Below, in pieces: positions 42,901 to 54,700 of a stretch of DNA of 64,000 nt. A program made the translations under genes and the position numbers. The notes under the pieces were generated by a model. The model did not search any database, had not been told where the DNA came from, and worked only from the letters and a program-made list of their open reading frames with translations. Every line of letters starts with the position of its first letter. The first letter of the stretch is position 1. The stretch is from Echinarachnius parma (taxonomy: Eukaryota > Echinodermata > Echinoidea > Clypeasteroida > Echinarachniidae): the NCBI GenBank assembly GCA_037951105.1, contig JBAMJV010001800.1, positions 62,001 through 126,000 on the forward strand, read 5' to 3'.

Positions 42901-45900
42901 AGTAGAGGAAAACTCATCGGAGGAGGGGGAGGAAGGAAGAGAAGATGGGGATGCCCTCAGCGCACTCAGACACGATCCCCATGGCGACCATTGGGTAGAG
43001 AGGAGGAAGAGTTGGAGGGACAACTTGGCCAACAAGTACTCGTACTACGAGGATGATACGCCCATTGGCAGGAAGCACCGGGCAGAGCTTGAAGAGGCCG
43101 GAGCTTTCGCCCAGCTCTTGGGCGAGGAAGATGCAGTTGATGTCGGAGAAACCTTCAAAGACTCACAAAATCAGGAGGGATATGATGAAGTTGATACCAA
43201 GGATGAAACAGAGGAGTTAGATGATGAAGAAGTTCTTGAAGGTTTTGAGGATAGTCTGGATGGAGACCTTTCCCGAGAGGGAACCATGGAAAGGGATCTT
43301 CGGGACATCGCTACACTTGCCCAGAGTTATCTCGCCGAAGGAGAAGATTATGATGACGATCACGGATCGTCAGAACATGTCGAGACGGAAGAGGAGGATA
43401 TAGGACATGAGGACCAGGACTTGCAGGAAGAGGACTTGATTAGTGCCGACTACACAGAAGAGCTAGTCAGCTACGAAGCAGACCTGACCAAAGGCACTCT
43501 TCAGGACACTGAACAGAGTGAGAGCATTCTTGACGAAGAATACATGGTTGGCAAGGTTCAAGTCAATCAGATGCATGGAGTCATTGAAGGAGAGGTCGTC
43601 ACTGTGGATTATAGCAGTTCAGAAGCAGAGGAAATAGACATTGATGAACTCATTAGTAGTCCAGATAGGAGTGCGATGTCCACTCCATCTGGCGGTAGTC
43701 ATCCGGCGCTGAACGACGCAAGACCAGCACTTGCCCCGCTCCAGACGCGAATCGTTGATATCTATTCGGACGATGCGATAACTCCAAATGATGAGAGTTC
43801 GGCACTGCAGGAGCCTGATTATGAACAATACGAACCAAGTTCGGAAGCGTGCGAACCAAGCTCTGGAGCGTATGAGCCAAGCTTAGAGCCTTTTGATCCG
43901 AGCTCAGGGCATTATGAACATTCATCAGAACTTTGCGAACCCAGCCCGTTACCTCATGACCTTGATACAGAGTCGGAGCATAGCAGTGCTTTGCCCACTG
44001 ACCACGAAGCAGTACTATCGCAGAATAGCGCAGAATTCCAGACCAACAGTACGGCATCAGAGTTTTCTAGTTTAGAACCAAAGAAATGTGAAGTAGGTAC
44101 TAGCGAATACAGTACTGATGAAGACCCGCTTGCTAAGCATTCCTCCCCAGCAATAAAAGTAATAGATAGAGACTTAAATGATGAGCAAGATGTGTTTGAA
44201 CTGGTAAGTGTTACAAACGAGGCAGTAGGCCTGCCTGGAAGTCACCTAGTTAGTAACTCGGAGAATAGAACTGATACAACTCAAATCAATTCAATCACAA
44301 CTCCTTTAAATTCCTCAGGAAACAATGTACTTAGGGAACAGCCAAGTGCCAAACAAGAAGATAATATTATTGAAAGGACTAGCGTTAACGATATAAACGC
44401 AAGTAAGGATTCTGCCATTGAACAGGGCAGACAAGTAGACTCTGTTGAAATTGAAGGTGAGCATTTACCGCCACTCCGTCGAAGGGAGACTCCAAACACG
44501 TACGGTAGTTTACCCCACAAGAAGAACCAGAGATTTAGTGTTGAGTTTGAGGGTGAGTTGGATGTAGATTCGATAGATGATGCTGCTGCAGCAGGCATGA
44601 CTGGGAGTCCTTCGTTGCCTGAGAATCTGAGTGAAGCAGCTGTATTACCACCACCGTCCAGGCCGAAGTACCGGTCACTCTATTCAAGAGGAAGCGGCGG
44701 AGTGCGATCATTATTGTCATCGTCATTTTCGGAATCCTTTTGCCAGATGCCGTCGCTGGATGACATTAATGGAATGAACAACTCAAAGAAGTCGGAGGAG
44801 AAAAGTGAACTCGGTAGTAGTGCTAATAAGAATGCAAACAATGCTATGGCAAGTGCAAAACCAGAGGATATAGTGATTACGGAAAGTGCAAAGTCAGATG
44901 ATATCGCGGCGAGAACATGTGCAAGTCCAGATGATGTCATCTTGAGGGCGGAATCAAGCGGAGAGTACGTCCCTCCCCCAAGTGCAATTCATGCAGGGTG
45001 CATCATGAGGGACACCCTGTCCGGTAACCCCCAGGCGAAGTCTCATACGACAACGGCAAAGGCCAAGGTGGAGAAACAGCGGAGCAAGAAGGGAAGCCCG
45101 AAGAAGCGCATCCTGAAGCGGTCGAAGGACAAGCGGAAGAGTGAGAGTGATGTGGTGGTGAAAGAGCATGGACGGAAAGAGGACAGGCGGAAACAATATG
45201 AGGTAGTTGTTGATGAGGAGGGAAAGGAGGCTTGGCAAGAAGGGAGAGGTGGTGGTGATGGTAGGTTGGGTGTCCCGGGGCTTCTGTCAGGACCAACTCC
45301 TGATCTTTGTCAATCTTGTACCCCTCATGATCTAGAGCACCGCAGCAGCAAACGAAAGTCTTCCAGCAAGAAGAAAGGTAGCAAATCACCGGTGGCTAAT
45401 CTCGAGGTGCCCTTGGCTCACGGCGAGCTCGAAATCCCCATCGATGAGCTCTCCCCAATGAGTGATGTCCCGCCCCCAATGTTCGAGGGCGGCATCCCTC
45501 GTTCAGAATCGCGGTCCAAGGAGAAGAAGTCCAGACTTAGCAGGATGCGTATGGACCTTCCCCACCGGAGAGATGCCTTGAAAGACAAGAAGCGTCAGTC
45601 GAACGCTGGCATCACGGAAGTCGACGAGGGCCAGACACCGAGTCGGGAACTCAAGCGCTCCGAGAGTGCCAAGGAAGATAGCAGCATGTCGAAAAACAAC
45701 GGCGCCATCCCAAAGCAGCGCAAGAGCAAGTCCTTAAGAAGCAAGAAGAAGGTCTCTACCGGAAGGCTCAATCTTTCATCGACAGAAGGCGACAGCGGGG
45801 GAGAGGGTGACAGACCACCGCTCTCTCCTAGTGCCCTTGACCTACCTCTAGGGATGTTTGGGGAAGACGCTCCCAGATCGAAGCGGAAGGTCCCGGATGT

Positions 45901-48739
45901 CGTTGCGGACCTCGGGGTGACCACGCCTGAGGCGGCCGCATCGGAACAACTCCCGAGGCTCAGTAAGTTGGCCTTTAGATTTTGTTAATTAGGTAGAGAT
46001 ACAATACATGTATATCAAGTTTGTTTGATGCCATTTGAAATATATGAATGTTGATTGGAGTAGAGATACAATATATACCAAGTTTGTTTGATGACGTTGA
46101 AGAAATTTGAATGTCACAAACAAGTTCCTTGATTAGAATAATTCCTAAAACTAATAGTTGACCCTTCATTTCAGATGAAAATGAGAATCAAAGTCGATAT
46201 GTATTGATACATTTTTTTCCCCAGTTGATCATTTATTAATAATTTTTATAAATGCTGGTCAATGTGAAACTACTTTAATTTCTGTTATTTTCTCTCATGT
46301 ATACCTTTAGGAACGGATGATTTTGCATAAGTTGATATTTAATTACAGTTTAAAGGGTAAATAATGAAGTTAATTTGGCAAGCTTTATGGAAATGAATGA
46401 ATAAGTTGCATGTGCATGAGCATTATGATATCTTGATTATATTTAGTCTTCTTTCCAGCCCCTTTGATATATCTTACCAATAATTGCTGTAATTTGACGA
46501 GATCATAATTTTCAACATGGTTTCTAAACTTTCTATCCACATTTCCAGTGGTTAGTGAATAGAATAATTATACATGCTTTTTTAGAAAATAATACTGAAA
46601 TGTTTTTATTGAACTCCAAATAAAACCACTGGCTTAAGCAAAAACAAAAAAAAGGACTTGGAAGAAGACTATTATAGCGAATCAAACGAAAACCTTTTAT
46701 TTTGTTTAAAGCAGATTAAGTTTGCATTGGAAAAATGTGCATTTTGAATTTGAAGGTCATTCAAATTTAATGTTTTGATAACTTTGTTTTAAATTTCATG
46801 TTTTTAACTTTTGTTTTTATTTGTTTCTCTCCCTACCCCATTCTCTCTCTAAAATGATCAAATTTCCAATGAAAATCATTCCTTGCCCCTGTCTTTTCAC
46901 ATTCATTTTTATTGTAATTCATTTTCATTTTTTTTTTCAATCATCCCCCCTTTCAAATTTTGCATAATTTTCCCTCCTTTTCATCCCCATTGTCTCATTG
47001 TCCCTATCATTTCATCTATTATCATTTCATCTATTATCATTTCATATTGATATGATCCATTCTCTTTGTTGCCCATTGTTTTTTGCATCGTTATTCATGT
47101 TATCTTCTACTATCTTCTCTCATTTTTGAAAATTTTCCCCATTCTTTCAATCCAATCATCTCCAATTGTTTAATGATATCCTCGTATAAATGATTTTTCT
47201 TCCATTCATATGGAAACCCATCTCATTCCCATTCCATAATCTGTGATACCCTATTCCAAACCTCTTTCACAATATAAATGTTCCCTTGCTTTAATCCTTC
47301 CTCTTCCTCTGTATTAACCCTACCCCCTCATCTCGTACCCATCCACCCCCCCCCCCCCCAAAAAAAAAAACCAACACACAATCTTAACCCCAAACAGTCA
47401 AGAAGCTGAGCGTGGATGCCAGTCTGATCGGCGGCTTCGACGATTTCGGCTCGACGACGGAGGAAGAGGAGGAGGGGCTGTCGTCGTCAAGGCAACGGGA
47501 CGAGGAGGTTAAGAGTTCCCAGGAGCGGCTTGAACCCCGGTCCTCACCGGCGATGTCCGGCTCGCCCCGCCACAAGGCGAAGTCCCCCCGCCGGATGTGG
47601 GGCAAGCGATTCAAGGTACGTACACAAGCAAGCAAACAAATAAATAGGTAGACAAACAAACAAATAAGCATTAAACAAATTAAAAAACAAAACAAATAAT
47701 TAAACCAATAAGTAAACTAACAAGTAAATTAACTAAAAAGTAAGCAAATTAACAAACTAAGAAACAAGTAAACAAGCAAGCTAGCAAGTAAAAACAAAAA
47801 CAAATAAACATGCACATTATGCATGTAATGGTTCAATGAATTGTCTTTTCATGCAGTTTTATTAGGAGTCTCATTGAGTACTTAGTGATCATTTATAATT
47901 TTGTCATTAAAAGAAACTATGAACTCAAATGAACTTTGTTTGATCACAAATCATAGATCAAATGCAACTTTCATTTAATTGTAATTCTTTATGTAACAGA
48001 CCCATTAGCTGATAGTTATTATAATGACCTAATCAAACATTTTGTGAAATGTTTGCCTAATTCTTACTATCCACCCCTTTTCATCACGCTTCTTCATCTC
48101 TTAATCAATAAATTTCTTTTTCAGATTTAAAATTCCTGTAATTTTCCTTCTTTGCATATTAATCTACATGTAGATGAGCTTCTGTATAATCTAGATTAGT
48201 TTATGATATCCAAAGTTGTCTATTTCCTGAAACTGTTTGATTCTTGTTCTTGGTGCTAATACACCGTACAGTGTGCATAAAACATGTAATTGATAAATTA
48301 TGTGAATGTATGAATATTTATCTATCACTATTTCAAATGCACTTCATTCATTCCTTCCTCCTTCCACCGTGTGAACTTGGTAAACAGAAGTTAAGATCAT
48401 TGAAAAAACTCCGGAAGGTAAAAAGAAAATGTTATGTGGAAGTTAGACCCTGTTAACGTCCAAGTGGCTGTTTTCATTTTGTTATATTTAAATTTGATTT
48501 CCATTCCCAGGGCTTGTTGTATAACCGTTCCGTTCCGTCTATAGATTCCTAATTTTTATTTATCTGGTTTAGGTCTTATTGTATACATGTATGACGTTCT
48601 GTCTTTGTGCATTTTTTCTTCTTCTCCTTCTTCTTGGTTGGCGTCGTCTTCTTCCTTTTCTTCTTCTTCTTCTTCTCCGTTTTCGTCGTCTTCTTCTTCG
48701 TTATCGTCATCTTCTGCTTCTTTTTCTTCTCCTTCTTTG

Positions 48740-48770
<31 letters not shown>

Positions 48771-51700
48771 CTTCTTCTTCTTCTTCTTCTTCTTCTCCTT
48801 CTCCTTCTCCTTCTCCTTCTCCTCCTTCTCCTTCTCCTTCTCCTTCTCCTTCTCCTTCTCCTTCTCCTTCTCCTTCTCCTTCTCCTTCTCCTTCTCCTTC
48901 TCCTTCTTCTCCTCCTCCTCCTTCTCCTCCTTCTCCTCCTTCTCCTTCTCCTTCTCCTTCTCCTTCTCCTTCTCCTTCTCCTTCTCCTTCTCCTTCTCCT
49001 TCTCCTTCTCCTTCTCCTTCTCCTTCTCCTTCTCCTCCTCCTTCTCCTTCTCCTTCTCCTTCTCCTCCTCCTTCTCCTCCTCCTCCTCCTTCTCCTCCTT
49101 CTCCTTCTCCTTCTCCTTCTCCTTCTCCTTCTCCTTCTCCTTCTCCTTCTCCTTCTACTTTGCCTTTGCCTCCTACTCCTACCTCTACTCCTTCTGTTTC
49201 TTCTTCTACTCCTACAACTATTACTCTGGCTAAGAATCCATCTCTTTCTTCTTTGTCTTTGTTTTCCTCTATCACTCTCTTTCTCGCTTTTTTTCTTCTC
49301 CACATTCTCAAATTTTATCATGCTTTGCTTTCATCATCTTCCTCTTTCTTCTGTTTCTATCTGCTTCTGCTTTCTCTTGTTTGTTCATTCTCTGTCATTC
49401 TCATCTTCATCTTTAACGTTCATTTCCTATCATTTATGTTTAACTTTAAGTTAAAATTCTCTTTCTTTTCTTTTTATTTTGCTTTGCTCATGATGTATGT
49501 TTGCATGGCATGTGAACTTTTAGTTTATGACTTTGCTCATGGAGAAATATAGGCATCGTAAAAAGTAGTTTTAGTCTGAAATAGTGACAGTGAAACCTTT
49601 ATAGATAGAATAGTTCTGGGAGTTAGTTCAGGTAGTAACAAATTAATTTGACATGACAGTATGGGTGAAAATCTTAAATACAGAGTTTACAATTATATTT
49701 TTAATTAGGGTTCCACTTTGTTACTTGTGAAAGGTTAGAAAAGCACATGTATACCTTTTTAGTTGATTTTATAATTGTTTTTATTTTTAGTTCATTATAG
49801 AATAATGTACATTAGGTTTTAATAAACTAATACAAAAACTACACTATTGTTTTATGTGGTAAAAGGTGGATTTGAGGACTAATTTTTATTTGATTTTATT
49901 TTCATCCACTTTATAGTAACTATATTATTTGACATTGTTTTGAATGTCTAGGGTAATTTGTACAAGTCCAAAACTATGTACACTGTAAACAAAATTTAAA
50001 TAATAATCTATTTAATAAAATTGTATGTACAGTGTTTTTTTCTTTAAAATTGTTATTGTACTTCTATAAACAATCTATAAACGTTGATAGATTTGAAGAA
50101 CTCTTTATTATGAAGCTGGTCAAACAAACAATTAAGCCATTAAAGTGGAGGATATAAACACTAAATTTTAATAGCGTAATTTCAGTTTTATGCATGTGCA
50201 ATATGTAGGTTTCAGGGGGGGGGGGGGGAGTTTCACAAAGATCATAAGTTGGACTTAAAAGTTAAAATAATGGAAAGCCATTATTTGCTATGTAAATATT
50301 ACATTTTGTTGAAAATCATAACTATCATCCATTATAAGGGAGATTTTATATTCTTGATGTAAACTTCATTAAAAGTATCAAATATGTGCATTTTTGCTAT
50401 TGAATATTTGTTCATTCCAAGGCTACTGTACATGTACAACTGGCTTTCCATAACTTTTAAGTCTAACCTAAATTTAAGTTCAACTTAAAATTTGTGTGAA
50501 ATACCCCCCAGGTTGCATTTTACAGGGGCATGCATGATTTGGCTTTTATTTTATACACCTGTTAAAAATGCTTGATATAGAGAACATGTAAATGATCTTT
50601 TAAATTATATATATATAAGATTTTGCTTTTATTTACACCTTTGAAAAAATGCTTGATATACAGTTACATGTAAATGATCTTTTATGTTTTTATACATAAA
50701 GGCAACGCTTTTGTGCTATAATTCAAGCTAATTTCCAGATCAATTGTACCCGATACCTAAATTGATGCATTTTAATAAGCATTGGAATTTGCAGATCAAT
50801 TATATTTTTTTAAGTTGAGTAATTTGTATTGTATGTTTACTACATACATGTATATGTAACAATTGTAAAGCGTCTTTCAATATACACACTTTTCTGTTTA
50901 TGTTGGGCAAAGCTTATTTTTGTAAAAAGAAGTACAATTATGCTTGTGTTAATTATATATATATTTTGTATAACAAAGACCTATATCATACAACAAAAAT
51001 GCATTATTTTGAGGTTTAGAGAGGAAGTATAGCTATGTACTAAATCTTAAACAGTTGCTTTAAATTGCCCATCATATGTTTATAAAAATTAAATGTTTTT
51101 TTGAAGTTCCATTATATTGCACCCCATTTGATGAAAAAATAGGTAGATTTTTTAGTGAACTTGTGTGCAAATTTAATATGGTAGCTATGGGGTGATTTTC
51201 ATTGACTGTTGATTGGTCTTTCAGCAATTTTGATATATGGAATGCCATTTTGAAGTCCATTATGCACCTTGTATGATGAAGAAATAGGTTGAATTTTTAG
51301 TGAACTTGTGTGAGAATTTCATGGTCACAAGGTCTGCTAAAAAGTAATAGTTTACCTGTGGGGTGATTTTTATTTACTTTTGATTAGACTTACATTTTGA
51401 ATGAAATTGTGTATTTTTATGACATTGCGCCTTGTGTGATGAAGAATTGTATACTTACTGTAGGTAGATTTTTAAGGATGAACTTGTGTGAGGATTTCTT
51501 GATCACACTTGATGTTTAAACCATAACCATGCACTTGTAAGATTGACCGAAATTACATACAAAAAGAAAACTCAGAAAAGTGGTTGCAAAGTTGTGCGGA
51601 TTACTTAAGCCATGTTTGTCATTGTTTATCTTTCATTTAAAAAAAAGTGAATCTATGCTTTCTGCAAAATATATCGATGATACCCCTACATTTTTGTACG

Positions 51701-54700
51701 AGATGTTACACATTTTTTTTTATGAAGCATTGTATGGCATAAAAATGTGCAATTATATTCAATTAATTTTGCAATCTAATTTTGTCCATCTAATTATTGC
51801 AAAAGTCTCAGGCAATGATTATGTTTTGCTACTTTCATATTTGAATACATATTTCTCCATCAATATTTTTATTTCAATACAAAGTTATGCAATTAAATTT
51901 GTTGAATTCTTGCCCCGTTCCTGACACTGAACATTTTTGTCCATCTAATTATTGCAAAAGTCTCAGGCAATGATTATGTTTTGCTACTTTCATATTTGAA
52001 TACATATTTCTCCATCAATATTTGATTTTAATACAAAGTTATGCAATTAAATTTGTTGAATTCTTGCCCTGTTTCCTGACACTGAAAATGATTCGGACAA
52101 AAACCTGCCTTCAATTCGATACATACAGGAGGTAGTGTATTTTGCTTTAAATTACTTTCCCCCTTTTTTTAATATCTGCCATGCACCAATTTTTATTTCC
52201 AATCTCATTTGATTGGGCTGCATTTGAATTACAATGCTACTCCTTTCATGCACCAAGTTTATTTGCAATTTTGTTTGATTCGGGTTGCATTTAAATTGTG
52301 TTGGCATTTAACTGCCTTTGTTGCACCTATTATTAAAGTTCCTTTGCAATTAGGTTTATTTTTGGTTGCATTTTACTTCTGTTGGCAGTTCCCCCCCTCT
52401 ACTCACTCATTTTTATTTGCAATTTGGTTTGGTTTTGGTTGCATTTAGTTCTGTTGGCATTTTGCCTCTGTATATGCACTAAGTTAATTTGCAATTTGGT
52501 TTAATTTTGGTTGCGTTTGATTTTGTTGGCATTTACCTCCCCTTGATGCACTAGCCAAGTCCAGTTTATACTTTGGTTTAATTTTGGTCACATCAAGTTT
52601 TGTTTTTAGTAGTTAGATACATATATAGTGTTTCATTTTAATTACATTTACTAAACCTAAGTTGATAGTTACAATTCTTCTTTTCTTTTGAATAGCTGTG
52701 CACCAAGTTTAATTTGATTTTGGTCTGATTTAAATTGGTTGCACTGGCATTCTGCTGGCATTTTTCTTTAAGTTGTTATTTACCATTTTCTCCTCTTTGT
52801 GCACCATGTTTAATCTAAACCTTATTTTCTTTCAGTTTGTTTTGGATTTATTTTCTTTATTAATAAGCATTATTTTGTTTTAGTTGGGTGTACAGCATTA
52901 AAATATTGGTACAAATGTTTATTTTACAGTGCCCTGTATCTGCACATGTATACAGCTAGGTTTATTTATAGATTTATTTTATCAGTTGCAGTACTTTAAC
53001 TTATCTGATTTTTAGCTCATCCGGCCCGAAGGGCCCGATGAGCTTATGCCATGGCGTTGCGTCCGGCGTCCGTCCGTCCGTCCGTCCTTCCGTCCTTCCG
53101 TCCGTCCGTCCTTCCGTCCGTCCGTCCGTCCGTCCGTCCGTCCGTCCGTCCACAATTTTCAAAATGCTTCTTCTTCGTTATTTTTCAACCGATTTTGATT
53201 CTGATTGTTTCATAAGATAGGGCTAGGAGGGGGATTTAAAACTTCTACACAGAATCGTGAAATTCATTATATATGCTAATTTATGCAAATTTATTCGAAA
53301 TCACAAAAAATGCTTCTTCTCCTTCATTTCTTGACCGATTTTGATTTGGTTTGCTTTATCTGGTAGAGCTAACTTTGGTACACTAAACTTCTACACAGAA
53401 TTTTGAAATTTTTCTCCATTAATTAATTATGGTAATTTATGCAAATTTATTCCAAAAATCACAAAAAATGCTTCTTCTCCTTCATTTCTCGACCGATTTT
53501 GATTTGGTTTGCTTTATCTGGTAGAGCTAACTTTGGTACACTAAACTTCTACACAGAATTTTGAAATTTTTCTCCATTAATTAATTATGGTAATTTATGC
53601 AAATTTATTCCAAAAATCACAAAAAATGCTTCTTCTCCTTCATTTCTCGACCGATTTTGATTTGGTTTGCTTTATCTGGTAGAGCTAACTTTGGTACACT
53701 AAACTTCTACACAGAATTTTGAAATTTTTCTCCATTAATTAATTATGGTAATTTATGCAAATTTATTCCAAAAATCACAAAAAATGCTTCTTCTCCTTCA
53801 TTTCTCGACCGATTTTGATTTGGTTTGCCTTATCTGGTAGAGCTAGGTTTCATAAGATAGGGCTAAGAGGGGGATTTCAAACTTCTATACAGATTCATGA
53901 AATTCATTATCTATGGTAATTTATGCAAATTATTCGAAATCACAAAAAATGCTTCTTCTTCATTTCTCGACCGATTTTGATTTGGTTTGCTTTATCTGGT
54001 AGAGCTAACTTTGGTACACTAAACTGCTACACAGAATTGTGAAATTTTTCTCCATTCATTAATTATGGTAAATTTTTTATTTTTTTATTTTTTTTATTTT
54101 TTTTAATTTAATTTTTATTTATTTTTCTATTTTTATTTTTATTTTTTTATTTTTTTTTTAATTTTTTGTTTGTTTGTTTGTTTGTTTTGTTTGTTTTGTT
54201 TTTTATTTTATTTATTTTTATTTTTATTTTGATTTTTTAAATTTATTTATTTTTTTTTTTTTTTTTTCCCATGTCCCTTCCAGGGCATCAAATTTTTATT
54301 TTTTGACCAGTTGAAAAGTGTACCACATGAAATTTGCGATATTTGATGTTGCGAGATGGCGGATGAGCGCTACGTCATTGACGTTCTGTTTTTTTTTTTT
54401 CTTTTACGTTGAAACAGGGCTCCACACTCACCTTTTTAACTCTTGGCCCATTCGGGGCCAGAAAAATAATTTGTTTCAACCTTTAGTGGCATGAAAAGTA
54501 ATTCCTGCCCCCCCCCCCCCCCCCCCCCTCCTCAAATTATCTTCACTTTTATAATGTAAACTATTGAAAATCTCGCCCTCTAGATATTGATTAAAACTAC
54601 AATTGCAGATACAAAATGTAGTTACTCATTCGATTGTTGTCAGTTTGAAAATCGAGTTACCTCCTTAGGCCATTATAAAAATGACTTTCATTAAATGTTT

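Noticed and set aside
42317-45389. Antisense frames under exon 16 (up to 184 codons)
   Set aside because: Mirror images of the Glu/Lys-rich sense sequence; no splice or protein support.
48556-49552. Long open frames (Ser/Pro, Phe/Ser, Glu/Gly, poly-Arg) on both strands
   Set aside because: They come only from the TTC/CTTCTC repeat; no start context, splice structure or protein similarity.
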